Assembly (NCBI GenBank): GCA_020746105.1
Contig: CM036619.1
Location: 4,494,561 to 4,558,560 of the forward strand
Source of the DNA: Trogon surrucura
Lineage: Eukaryota > Chordata > Aves > Trogoniformes > Trogonidae
Reading direction: 5' to 3'
DNA: 64,000 nucleotides
Below the pieces are notes generated by a model. The model was not told the DNA's origin. It saw only the letters and a list, made by a program, of their open reading frames with translations, and did not search any database. How positions within the stretch are numbered: position 1 is the first letter of the stretch; each line of letters starts with the position of its first letter. Below, piece after piece: positions 35,449 to 47,567 of the stretch. Both the position numbers and the translations under genes were made by a program.

Positions 35449-36965
35449 CTCCTGCTAGTTCTGAGTGGGTGGAGAAATGCTTTTCTTGAGTCCTTTTTGT
35501 GCTGAACTAGTCAGTGTTTTATAGGTTGAAACTTGGAACTTAGGGCTCCGCTGATAGCACTTGTATTCAGTAAGTTATTTTAACTTATCTCATGTGATTT
35601 ACAGGTTTGACTAGCTCAAAAGCAAATTACAGTATTAAGCTGTTACTGAGGTGATCAAATTGGAGAACACCAGTTATCTTGGGGAGCCCGGAAGGAGGAA
35701 AAGCCCAGACAGAAAAAGTTCCTTTAGAATGGAAGAACAAAATACATGGAATAAACCCACCGGGGGAGCAGCTCAAAGGAGGGATCAGGAGGAGAGAGTG
35801 CTCTAGATGATAGTTCCTGTCCTGCACTTCTAGTAGAACAGTGTTGGGTCGTGCTTAAACAGAGTTAGTGCTGTGATGAGCTTTCAACCCCAAACATGCT
35901 GTTTTTTCTTAAGGCTCATTTTTAGGTTCACTGCTTAATGATCTAGTTTATGCTCCAGCCCGCAAAGAGATTTTATTGCCGCAACTGAAGGGGCAAGGAG
36001 CTGCTGTGGGGGGACTTCTTAGGTCAACTTTGCGACCAAAGCCGGTGTCGCATGGAACCATACCCCCAAGGGGTTTTGTCCTGGGATACAAGTTCAGTCC
36101 CACTGTGTGCATAGATATTAATATAAATCCTTCTAGTACAAACATTATGTAATCTGACTTTTTATAAACTGCTTCCCTTCTTTCTCCCAAGTGCTTAAAC
36201 ACATTTTGATTGACGTGCTACAGTATGTGCATGTGCTTAGACTTTGTCTGTGGCACTAAGGAAAGAGAAATACAGGAGAAGCTTGTCTTGCCTGGTTGGA
36301 ATGTATTTGAATAATTTTTATGTATAGTGGAAGCTGTTGTACCATTCTGGTTTCACGGACTTCAGAAGCCTCTTGGGATGTGGGAGTAAGATGCTCTGGT
36401 CTTGTGTGCAGAAAACGAAGGTGGATACCGTATGCTATATGTATCTTCATTAGAAGTTTAAATACTAAAAAGTTATATTCCTAATGTCTTCTGCTTTTAA
36501 TTGCTTGAGGAATATCTTCGCCGTAAGATGCTGTGATGGTTACTGCAAAGTAACTGGCAACTTCCACAAGTCTAAACGGAGATGTCTCTGTGGCCAGTGA
36601 GTAAATGGCAATCAATGAATCATCTTCCTGGCATAGTACTGGAACATCCGATGTTGTTTCTGAAAAGGGATCTGCATTAAATTTCCCGGAATTTGTTAGT
36701 CTTGTGCTCAAAGTTGTGAGGATCTCGGACAAATGCATTGATGTATTCTTCTGTGGCTTCATGTGGAACTAACCAGTGCAGTTAAGCATCATTAAAGTAT
36801 GAGGAGTAGCTGCAATTCAATGGGAAGTCGTGGAATAAAAGACCCTGCACTAGGCAAGGACAATGGAAAGCGTTAAACAGGAAATGGGATATATGGTTAA
36901 GGGGGGCTGTCACAGTATCCTGAAAAATGCTATTGAAATTTTTAAATGCTTGCTTTTTCTTGCAG
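35449..36965. other. Gene-free stretch upstream of SLC45A4 exon
   Basis: No supported gene. A 93-codon minus-strand frame at 36481-36762 looks somewhat protein-like but has no recognised domain. The right end carries a good splice acceptor, TGCTTTTTCTTGCAG, at 36951-36965. Confidence 0.45.
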
Positions 36966-36981
36966 ATTAATCAGCCACTCG

Positions 36982-37128
36982 ATGGGGATTAACAGTGGAG
37001 CACCTCTTTGTGTCGCCTTTCCACCTCTCTGTAGCAAGAAGAACAACTTCAGCACTTCTTCAATAATAATTATGAAACTGGTATTAACTGAATGGCAATT
37101 ATGGATTTTTAACTCTAACTCACAGTAA
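36982..37128 (+). other. Upstream ORF 1 in SLC45A4 5' UTR
   Basis: The ATG at 36982 opens a 48-codon frame ending in TAA at 37126-37128, about 220 bases before the main start. The start context (CGATGG) has G at +4. If transcribed as 5' UTR it could reduce initiation at the main start. Peptide function is not suggested. Confidence 0.4.
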
Positions 37129-37141
37129 ACCAGCAAGCCAT

Positions 37142-37234
37142 ATGTTGAAATTCCTACCAAATAGCTTTTCGTTCTTGATGTCTCGTACCTATAAAAGAAG
37201 TTGCAAGATACCTGTTTGTGCAAGAGGAGTATAA
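37142..37234 (+). other. Upstream ORF 2 in SLC45A4 5' UTR
   Basis: The ATG at 37142 opens a 30-codon frame ending in TAA at 37232-37234. Together with uORF 1 and a minimal ATG-GAG-TTA-TGG-TAG frame near 37289 it makes the leader upstream-ATG-rich. Confidence 0.35.
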
Positions 37235-37345
37235 GCATTACTTGCCTGAGGAACAGAAGCTGAAAGAGAAGACACCCTAACTTGTTCATGGAGTTATGGT
37301 AGAATTATTTATATAGATATAACAAATATATATATTATTTTTTTT

Positions 37346-37589
37346 ATGGTAATGAAAATGGCTCCCCAGAATGCTGACTCGGAATCTATGCAAGTTCAAG
37401 ATCTACCTGTGGCACAGCTTCAGAAACCCGAAAACAAGGAGAATGAAAGTAGGGAGGAGACCATTAGTGAAGGATCCATAGACCGGATACCGATACGCCT
37501 GTGGGTGATGCACGGTGCAGTAATGTTTGGCAGGGAATTTTGTTATGCCATGGAGACAGCTTTGGTAACACCCGTGTTGTTACAAATTG
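37346..37589 (+). CDS. SLC45A4: SLC45A4, coding exon 1 (N-terminus)
   Basis: This exon encodes the start of solute carrier family 45 member 4, a plasma-membrane or vesicular MFS transporter. The family was first described as proton-linked sugar transporters; SLC45A4 has more recently been linked to polyamine transport. I recognise the N-terminus from the words [14 protein letters not shown] and [12 protein letters not shown] and the highly conserved [15 protein letters not shown] and [16 protein letters not shown], which form TM1 at residues 52-80. Three in-frame ATGs occur (37346, 37352, 37358). The first has a poor -3 base (T). The second gives MKMAPQ, the start known for the mammalian protein, and the third has A at -3 and G at +4. 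The exon ends in phase 1, splitting a Gly codon at residue 82 completed by the exon at 63434. Confidence 0.93.
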
Positions 37590-40500
37590 GTAAGTAATTC
37601 TCGTTTCTGTTAATCAGAACTTTCTATATCTTTTTGCACTGACTAAAGTCTGAAGAAGAGGGTTCTGCCGACTAAAAATAGACAAGGTAAAAATGTTTAG
37701 TTTGTCTTTTATTGGCTGTGCTGCAGATGTGTGACCATGTTTAAGTGGGGAGGGTTTCTATCTGCATTCATCTTCTGTCTGGTATTGCTTCCCTCTGTAA
37801 AAATTTTAACCTGACTTGAGTTCTTGTATAAAGCTAGCAACCTCAGAAGCTTCTAAATTTCTTTAATAAAGAGGTAAGTGTCCTAGAAACAATATTAAAC
37901 TATAAAGAATTGCAATAAACTTTTTTTTAATTTATGGAGAAATGCTTCGGTACTTAACAATTTAATTAAATTTTCCAACTACTAGTGAAATGTTGCATTT
38001 ATTTCAACCCACGGGTTAGTCTTATGTGATTTATCTCTCTAGTTTATAACACTTGAGTTTTATTTATTGTTATACCGTAGGTTTAAATAGTAACAGGGGA
38101 GTAATGGGGTTTAGAATAGTAGACAGTGCTTATGGTATTAAAGGTATCTTGTACTATATCAAATCATGGTCTCTATCAGATATCAGAAAATATTACATGA
38201 AGCTGGATGAAACTGCTGGACTGAGCATGCTTCTATGTGCGAATAAATCAATGATCTGTGTGTGTATATAAAATATGCATATTATACATTTGTTAACGTT
38301 TGCTTTAGCCTATACCTACAGTTGTACCTTACAGCCTGCTCAGTTGTGTCTGAACAGAAGCACTCAACTGATTCTGCAAAATGTTTGTTGAATGCTATTT
38401 AGAACGCCGTTTCAAAATTTCAAGGTTGGCATCTCAAATGACACGTCTACTTTTCTATTTGATATGACAAAAGAGCATAAAAGATTAAATTTAGTGAGCA
38501 TGCGGTGTACAAATTCTCTCCTGTAGTCTTCCTGCAGTTAAAAAATGCGTTTTCACTTAAAATTACTAGTTGGTTTATTCTGAAGCAACAGAGGGGTCAG
38601 TGATTGGTGTGGTTAGCGCCATGAGTTATCCCTCCAATTTTCATTTTCAGAGCTCATCAAATGTCTTTTTTTTTTTTTTTTGATCTAATAGGGCATAGTT
38701 AAAATACTTTGTAAGTGTTCCCGGAAGAGGAACTTTCAGATCAATCTGACTTGCTGCATAAATCCCATGCAACTTCGTGTAGGAGTGCTTAGGATGTCCC
38801 TAACTTGTTCTGACATTTTGTCTTTTGGGTAAGCTGAGCTTTAGAGACTTAAGCAATTTCTACTGGCCGTGCTGGTTCAATTACTGTCTACCATGAATGC
38901 AAAAACTTTGCATGGAGAAGCCCCCCAGTTTAAGTGACCTGTACTTTTTTGTTCGCTTCCTTGTTTGTGCTGGCACTTGGGTGTTTCAAATGTAAAGCTG
39001 GCTAAGCTGACTTTACCTTTCCATAGAGTAAGGTCAGACAGCATAAATAAACCATCCTCTTAATTACCAACCAGTCTACTAGTTTACGTTTTCTTTTGTG
39101 AGCTCCTCTAGCAGATCTGTTTCCTCCAGATAATTAATATCTCTTCCCTTCCTTCCCCAACCCCAGCGATCAAAATAACGGTGGGATTTGGGGGAAGGGA
39201 AGAGCTCTCCTTCTAGAAAAGCTGGCAAATGGACAAAGCGATGCAAAAAGGCTGCGGGGACGCGATGACGATGTTCCATGCTGTAGAGATAAGATTTGTT
39301 AACTGGTTACAAATGTTAGCACTTTGGGAACTAATTGGAATCTTTTGTGCTCTGGCTCCTGTTCCCTGAGCAGGGGAATAACCGACGTTGGATTCACTGA
39401 AGGGTTAAGTTATTCACGGGTGACTTATCTTGCCTGTTTGGTAATTACCTCGTACATGGTTCTGTTTACCTTTATCAACCTCAACATCTGTCTGCCTCAA
39501 CATGAGCTCTATTTATTCCTCACTGGAGGGGGTTGCATAGAGCCGGCAAACTGCTGTAATATTCCCTTTGCTTCTTGTTTTGCTAAAAACAACGTTCAGC
39601 CGTTTTTTTTCTGCGAGGTTAAATTGGCTCGCGAAACTATTTTTGAGGAGCGGCACCTGGGGAAGTGCGGTGACTCAGCCGACTAAACTTTGCTTATAAT
39701 AAATCGAAGAACCCGGAGCCTTTTGGGTGTGTGAAAGAGACTCTTCCAACCAGCTGCCTGTTGAATATGAGCAGTTACAGCGGGTGCTTGTGTTCTGCGT
39801 CTCAGAGAAAACTTTGGTCACTGAAATCATCCGAGATTCTTCTTGCCTACCACCTTTATAACCTTAGGCACATTGGTACTGTGTTACACACTTTCTGCTT
39901 GCAGGTATTTGACTCTCCTGTTTGTGTTCCCTGGATCAGAGGTGTAGTTATGATTTGGCAGGTGAAGCGTTTCTCCTACTTTTTCTGTAATGAGATTTCA
40001 GCAACTGAAGGGGAGAGAGTTTTCTGGATAGTCCCTTTCCAATTTGACAGTGTTTGAGTTCTTGATGTGTTTAAATTTCCTGAAGTTCTGAATTCTTAAT
40101 AAAAGAACTAAAACGCAACAGCGGGAGCTGCTTGGATCAAGAGATAGAATGAATTGCAAAGGCCTGGAAGTGCCCAAGTTGCTATGGTCCTACTGAAATA
40201 AGTTGTGATTTGTGACTTTATTGCTATCCTTAGATTGATATCCTTATGTCCTTAGATTGCCAGAAGTGCAGCTACAAATCTCTAACAGCCTTGTAGTCCT
40301 AAATGGGTTTTAGTAGCTTAGCAACAAGAACAAGCCAAATATATCATACACTTTCTTTTATTATTCCAACTAGCTCTTTGATTTCATGCTATCTGCAGCT
40401 TAAGAATTCCAAATGAAGTAACTAACTTGTTTAAAAGGATTCAAAGGGTATAAAAATCCACCGAATAAGAGAAATGGTGGGCTGACCCCAGATGAAATTA

Positions 40501-41046
40501 TATTAGTTGACACTTTGAGTTTTGATCTCTAGAAATCTTCGTTAACCTTTAGAGACCCGTTCAATCAGCAGTTCAGCGTTAAAGCTTTACTAGCAAACGC
40601 ACTGTCAGCACCTTCAGCACTTTTGGTTTACTTATTCATCAGTTCAAGGTTTTTGAGAAATCAAGTGATTTCGTGTTACTCTTGGTTACGTTCTGTGCGT
40701 TCCCACCGCTGCCTCCCCTGACCACGTACTATAAACTCCATAGGAGCGGGGTGAGGCCTTTGTTTTCTGAAACATCTGGTACTTAATGCTGCTTATCTGT
40801 GAGAGGGAATTAAAATCCCTGCTATTGTTTGTAAATGACAGTGTATTTTCTTCCATCGTTAAAGTTTGGCTTCTGAGGATTCAATCCGTAAAACTATATC
40901 CAGTTCCAAACAGTTCATGGGAAAACTGGATACCTTTAAAAAATTATTTCTCAAGGGCTTTTGAGTGAATAAAACTGGGGAGAAAAGGATGACTGGTATG
41001 GTGTAAGCTTAGAGAAATTGTTAGCTTTTAGAAGAAACTCATTCCA

Positions 41047-41179
41047 TAGAATCACAGAATCGTTGAGGCTGGAAAAGACCTCTGAGATCATCAAGTCCAT
41101 CCTGTGACCCAACACCACCACATCGACCAGACCACGGCACTAAGTGCCACATCCAGCCTCTCCTTAAACCCCTCCAGGG
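41047..41179 (-). mobile_element. CR1 3'-end fragment
   Basis: Minus-strand CR1 tail on the + strand: TAGAATCACAGAATCGTTGA, GGCTGGAAAAGACCTC, GATCATCAAGTCCATCCTGT, AACACCACCACATCGACCAG, and ending at CCTTAAACCCCTCCAGGG. It is the same subfamily as the copy at 29274. The break at 41179 is the 5' truncation point. Confidence 0.9.
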
Positions 41180-44100
41180 GTGTGGCTTCTGTTAACAACA
41201 CTTGAAACCATCAATAAATAACATAATTTGGTAATTTCAGACTATTTCAGTTGTAATTCAAGCACAATTTGGGTCATAACGCCGCCCATAAATCCATTTC
41301 AGTTGTTCTGAAAGGTGAGATCCATATGCCTGTTTCATTAGAACTGCGGCGGAAAATGAAAAAAAAACAAATAAAATCTGTGTTCTCTGGCTTGGGGTGG
41401 CTGCTGCTTTCAGCATGAAAAGCTTGCTGTCTGATTCATGAGTACTGGTAGCTGTAAACATGAAGTTTCACATTTTATGTTTAATATGATAAAAGCTTTG
41501 CCAAGCCTTTACTGTTGCTTCAAAGGCGCTTCCCGATGCTATTGAGTGTTTTATGAATAGTTAATCGGCGCAGAAGTGACTGTCAGCATCGGAACTGTTC
41601 CTCGTTCCCCGGCATAAATTAAATATGTTACACTAGAGCTTTTAAAAGGAAGCTGTGTACATATACATAAGGAAAAACATGAACAGTTTACATGTGTGCT
41701 GCTTACCTTTCTAATGTCATTTAAGTCTAAGGTTGTTTCTCTGCTGTGGTACAGGAATAGCCTTGATTTTCCTGCATTTCATATCCGAGTGCTTATCCAT
41801 GGTGGTGTTTTGCTATGAGAGCTAATGAGCTATTGTAATAAACATTAGTCTAGCATTAAATATTGAAGTTGGTTGTTTTAAGCTTAACCCTGAGCATGGT
41901 GTTCTTTTTCAGGTGAGAACAGGAGGGGAACAGCATTTCTAGAAACTCTGCATTTAATAGATTTTAATAAAGAGAAGGGCTGAGCTAAGCAGAGCAGAAT
42001 ACCATAGGTTAATTTTTGTTTGGGAAAGAAATTATTTCTCTCATCATACGCTTTCAAATCGGCAAAATACTGTTGCGTCATCTCATGTGAGACACATTTC
42101 CTGGGTGTGTCATACATGTAGAAAAGCTGTTTCAGGGTTCGGACTGTTATTTCTCCGTTAAAGCATTTAGACATAATACCTCAGGAAAAAATAATTAGCT
42201 AACATTCAGAATTCTTCCAGCCTAAAGCTTAGCAGGCCATACTTAAAGGGTCTTGAAATCTAGCTCGTGTGAAATTGCCAGTATGGAAAAAAGTGTGTTA
42301 AGCAATAATTGAAACTGCTGATACTGAGAAATCTCAAAGTGGTAGCTGAGAAGTCATTATGCTGAAGAGATTTAATATTATGGAGTGAACTTTTAGCACG
42401 AAGTCGTGAATTTCCCCATTGAAAGTGAGTGTTGCTACCTGTGTGAGAAGAATGCATGTAGGTAAAGAGGAGATTATGGAGACTTATTTGGAAACCAAGC
42501 ATGAAATGTTACAGAGAAATGAGCTTTTAGGTACGTTTCTTCAAAGGAATTAAGATATCAGTTGCTGACTCAGTTCAGTGTGGAAGGGGATAGTCTTCCT
42601 AAGGCTAAGCCTGAGATCAAAGGAAATCTAAAAACCTTAAAGATCTGGTGAGGGAGGGAGAAGGGAACAAAGGGATTGGAAGAGCTTTTAGAGGCTGCCT
42701 GTAATTCAAGTGAAAAAAGGCTGACTGGAAAAACTCTTGCAGATGGAGGAAGCTCTTCAGCAGAAAGCAGCACTGACGATTTCAGCTCGACTCAAGCAGT
42801 TGAGTTGTAACCTCTGGCAGAGATGACAAATAATTTATGTTAAGGTTATATATATTTATAAGTATCCTTTTACAAAGCCTGTATCTTGCTGTTTGAGCTG
42901 TGCCTTACCTTACCTTGTCTTCCCAGGAAGAAACTGTTTGAATTGCTGTAACTCGCTCTTTGACTCTCAGAGTTAAATTCCTGCACGATCCAGCTCCATG
43001 TGGGCTCCCAGGAGTAGCTGCATTTGAGGCTGAGAGTGAATTGCAGGATCTAAATTCTTCCTCGGAAGAATTAATGGCTTGAGAGCTGACCTGTTCCAGG
43101 AGGGGACTGTAACATGGCTAACCTAAGGACAAGAACTGATAACTCCAGAATGATAAACACTTCAGTTTTTCAGCCTTATTAACTTTGAAGTTAGTCTTTA
43201 AGATTGTGTAAAGTTTTGTGTTCAGATCACAAGTGGTGGAATGTATAAAACTGCAAATATTGTGCCTGAGGCACATGTTTAATTACCCTATAAAACCTCC
43301 CCACCCGTCATTTTTTACTTATTGACTAATTTTTTTGCCCGTTAAGAGGTTGTGTAAGACTAATTTTACTGCACTTTATTTTTAACCAACAAGCAAGTCA
43401 GTAAGGCTGACATGAAATATGATGTATCGCTGTTCTTTTACATAAAATATCTTTTGATCTCAAATCAGTAGCAGCGCAGTTTTTGAACACGCGTAGTCTT
43501 TAGTGAAAGGTTTGGTTAAGGAATCATTTGAGGCATCTTTAAAAGAGAGGTGCTGTGCAACTATTAAGATTTTTAACCCTGGGGGCAGCAGGAGCACATG
43601 CTTTATTCTCGTATCAAGGCAAATGCCACGTGGCCTGGCCGTTGTTCAATAACCGTTACTTGCAGAGCTTTTTTTTCTGTCAATGTTCTGTTTTTCTTTA
43701 AGTAACACTGGATCTGGCACAACTGATAACACGTGGCAGCTTTTCATCTGGGGTAGCGTGAGGATTCGTGCTGCCTTTAGGATCATACAGACTCCGTGAC
43801 TTTGGATGAAAAACCTTACTAGGAAAGAAAAGCCTTACTAGGAAAGGGAAGTTGAGGGCGAAGGAATTCAGAGGCTTCTCCCATAGAGTGAAGCGTGTTT
43901 CCTATTACTTAGCAGTAGGTAACTCTTTTGTTTCCTTTTTTTTTTTCCCCCCCGAATAAAGTCTGCTGGAGAAACTGCTTTGAAAATGTCTCGTGCTTGC
44001 TCTGGTGCTGTTTTCTCCCATTCCAAATCTTTAACAGAAGTCCTTGATCTCTTAATTTTGTACTGTGGGAATGCTAATGCTTTTTTTTTTTTTTTAATTC

Positions 44101-46799
44101 CCTGGCATAAAGCGTGTTCACAGGAAAGATCGTGCAAGAACGCTTTTTGACTCCTCAGAAATTTTCCTTTTGATGGTTTGTGTGATCTGAGGTTAGTGCC
44201 AGTGACCGTATGTGACGTGCCAGAAGCGCTAACAGGTCTGAGAACTGCGGGCAGATAGAAGAACCATGCTGCAAGACAAAGCAAACTGCGTAAAAATGCA
44301 GACTGTCAGCTCTTTTGGAGGTTTAAAAGCAATTTGTAATTTCGTCATATGTGTTCTTCAAATCCTTTTTTCATTTTTTGGGTTTTTTCCCCCCCTTGCA
44401 GTGATAGACTTTTTAGTCTTTGGAGGCTTGAGGCCTCCAAAAACAACCACTCCCTAAGAAGGAAACGGACATATCTGCTCTTATGTAGATGCTTCTTTCT
44501 ACTGGGGTTTTCTTCCTGTCTAGCGTGCTCCCTCCTTTTTATCTCGAGTAGCCAAGAGACTAAACTTTTTGGACTGGCTTAGGAGTACTTTGACGTGCAC
44601 GTTCCCCTCATTTTCCAAATCTTGTTCTCTCCCACCTCAGGCAGATCTAGTAAAGCAGCAGCAATAAGGACCAATTCATAATGCTGCCACAGGCTAATAG
44701 TGCTGAACTGGTTACGGGACTGTATTAGATTATAAGCAAATTGGTTTAATTTGCCTGTCAGCCAATAGCTTTTAAATTTCCTTCTTGTCTGTTGCAAATG
44801 TGCTTTTTACTTCTCTTCTAATGTTGAGTCGCTGAATTGTCTTGCAGTTCTTCCCTCCCACACATGTGGAACCCACCTTATTGCTAGAGCCAAGGTAAGC
44901 CTATAGGTTTTCTTCTGCTTTCATGGGCAGCCCTGGAGAAGAAAGGGACACATAAAGGACTCGAGGAACTTGCAAGATCCCTGTAGTTTTACTGCTCCGT
45001 TACTAAGATTTCCTGTGGGTAGCGGGAAAAGGATGGGAGAAGTAGGGGCAGGCTTTCGGGCTCCTGAAAACATGTTAGAATTGGGTGGTTTTAAAAACGC
45101 ACCTTTATGCAACCTCTTTCTTAGCCTTACCCCCTCCTCTTAATCTACTTTCCACCCACATACGCTCTCAGCCAAATTTACAAAGCCCACATCTTTTTAT
45201 GCTTCTGTCTAAACACCCTTTAAGAGAGCGAGATGTCAGGAGAGCCCGTGAGTGTATGTGCACACACAACGGCTGTCCGAGCTTCCGTCTTCTGTTCAGA
45301 ATTTGAGTTTGACCCTCACCTCTGACCGAGAGGTAATTTTGCCGTAGCGCTAAGAGAAGGAAACGCGATAGTGCTTCCATGCTCTCTATGACAAAGTAAT
45401 TGCCAACAGGGCAGTTTTCCACCAGGCAATTGCTGGTTCTTTACTGTAAAAATAAACCTTTCAGCAGTTTCGATGGGATTCTGGTGGTGGAGACTTGCAG
45501 ACGCAGAACCGAGATTTGGGCGCCCGGCTTTGGAAACTTGCAACGCCAAGACTCAAATCGATGTTTTTTTCTCTTGAACGGGGGTTGTGAAACAGGTTAT
45601 GAAAAGGGGGGAATGGCTCAGAACTCCTTAATGAACAGGAGTCTTACTTTTCAAGGAAATGAAATTAAGGCCACTTTTGAAATGAAAAGAATGTCAACAG
45701 GCTGCTGCCAAATCACGTAAATGCTTTAATAAAGCTTGTTTCAAGAGGATTGTCAAAGCTGCAGCCCCTTAAGCTCTATTCTCCTCCGAGTCTCCTGTGT
45801 GCTTGTTGCAACAGTATTTCTGTTGTGATGCACCCTCTGGGACTCCATTTTAATCATCTTCTTTTAACCAGACAACAGCTGAGAAGGTTTCAGATACGCT
45901 TCCTGCGGGCTATTTTGCAAGAAATTATTGGAAAAGTTTTGAGCTGCTGATTCAGTTTGACAATAAAAGTTAATACAAGTCCATTTAACTAAACAGGGAA
46001 AAACCAGGTCATGGATTTTATTTACCTTGGTTTGAATAAATCTCCAATAGCTCATGTCACTCTATAAACATGTTCCTCTCCCTGAAGTCTTGAGTAACAG
46101 TGGGTACAAAGCGGCAGAGATGCAGATTTTTCCATAAATAAACCCAGCAAGATACTGAATTAACAGTTAGTGGCAGATTTTTTTGCAGTGTAGTAGCTGC
46201 AGAGTCCGTAAACTGCGTATGACCTGGTTTTCTGCAGAAATTAATGGATTTGAAAGGGTTTCATCAGATGAGCAAGCATAACATGCCCACAAACAGAATG
46301 ACCTGAAAGCCTAAACTCTGCAAAGAAGAATAAGGAGATGGGGGAAAAGACTTTTAGCTGGGGGCAGTGACAAGCAGGTAGTGGCTGGCAAGAGCATTAA
46401 AGTACTTAGCAAGTGCTACTAGACCTGGGAGGTGATTCCACTTGTGCTTTAAAACAGAAGAGTTTCAAGCCCTTTATTTGTTGTCACTCCACCCTTAGCA
46501 GGGAAAAAGGTGTCATCTGTGTTCCTAGTGCTGGTGAGGATGTCTGGCAAGCAAGATGTTCCAGTGGCTGTCACTGGAAACTGTTCCACTTTGTGTAAAA
46601 TAGCGTAAGAGTTCGTGAAAGCAGATCTTCTAAATAACTGTAGCATCTGTCCCTATTTGTACGGAATCTCTTTGTAAAGTAGATGCTGTATGAAGTTGCA
46701 GGTGAGCCCACCAACGTTCTGCATAGCTGCTGGAGGGAGACTTTGGGGAAAAGTCACATGAGCTTAAACTTTGGAGGCAGAGGAGTTGAATGCCAGAAC

Positions 46800-47233
46800 C
46801 ATAGAATGTCTTAGGTTGGAAGGGACCTTAGAGATCATCTCATCCAACCCCCTGCCATGGGCAGGGATGCCCTTAACTAGCCCAGGTTGCTCAAGGCCTC
46901 ATCCAACCTGACCTTGAACACCTCCAGGGAAGGGGCAGCCACATCCTCTCTGGGAAATTTATTCCGGAGTCTTGCCACCCTCAGACTGAAGAATTTCTTC
47001 CTAAGATCCAATCTAAACCGGTTCTCCTTCAGTTTAAATCAATTTCCCCTTATCCTATCGCTGGACACTCTTGTAAGAAGTCCCTCCCCAGCCTTCCTGT
47101 AGGTCCCTTCAGGCACTGCAGGCAGTGATAAGGTCCCCCCAGAGTCTTCTCTTCTCCAGCTGAACAATCCCAGCTCCCTCAGCCTGTCCTCATAGCAGAG
47201 CTGCTCCACCCCCTGCATTAGCTTTGTTGCCTT
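46800..47233 (-). mobile_element. CR1 fragment, 5'-truncated
   Basis: Starts with the 3' end CATAGAATGTCTTAGGTTGG and AAGGGACCTTAGAGATCATC. It continues as the reverse complement of the ORF2 C-terminus to CTCCACCCCCTGCATTAGCT. The reverse frame 47039-47287 contains the CR1 word QGVEQLCYEDRLRELGLFSW and is then disrupted. A second CR1 of another subfamily abuts it on the right. Confidence 0.92.
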
Positions 47234-47236
47234 AAT

Positions 47237-47567
47237 AATCATAGAATCGTAGAATATGTTGGATTGGAAGGGACCTTTGAAGGTCATCTAGTCCAACCCC
47301 CTGCCGTGAGCAGGGACATCTGTCACTAGATCAGGTTGCTCAGAGCCCCACAAGCCTCACCTTGAGTGTCTCCAGGGATGGAGCCTCTACCACCTCTCTG
47401 GGCAACCTGTGCCAGTGCCTCACCACCCTCACAGTGAAGAACTTCTTCCTGATATCTAGTCTAAACCTACCCTGCTCTAGTTTAAAACCATTGCCCCTCA
47501 TCCTGTCACTGCACACCCTTGTAGACAGTCCCTCCCCAGCTTTCCTGTAGCCCCTTCAGGTATTGGA
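47237..47567 (-). mobile_element. CR1 fragment, abutting the previous one
   Basis: Begins with AATCATAGAATCGTAGAATA, showing two copies of the 3' octamer, then TGTTGGATTGGAAGGGACC and GGTCATCTAGTCCAACCCCC. It is truncated at CCCCTTCAGGTATTGGAG. Same orientation and same subfamily as the copy at 28772. It starts within a few bases of the break of its left neighbour. Confidence 0.92.

Larger units (their letters stand above)
36966..37589 (+). other. SLC45A4: SLC45A4 exon with 5' UTR and first coding part
   Basis: The exon is bounded by an acceptor (pyrimidine-rich GCTTTTTCTTGCAG ending at 36965) and a donor, ATTG|GTAAGT, after 37589. About 380 bases of 5' UTR precede the coding start near 37346 and carry at least two upstream reading frames. 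A true transcription start within the exon is also possible. The acceptor suggests that at least one non-coding exon lies upstream. Confidence 0.75.
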
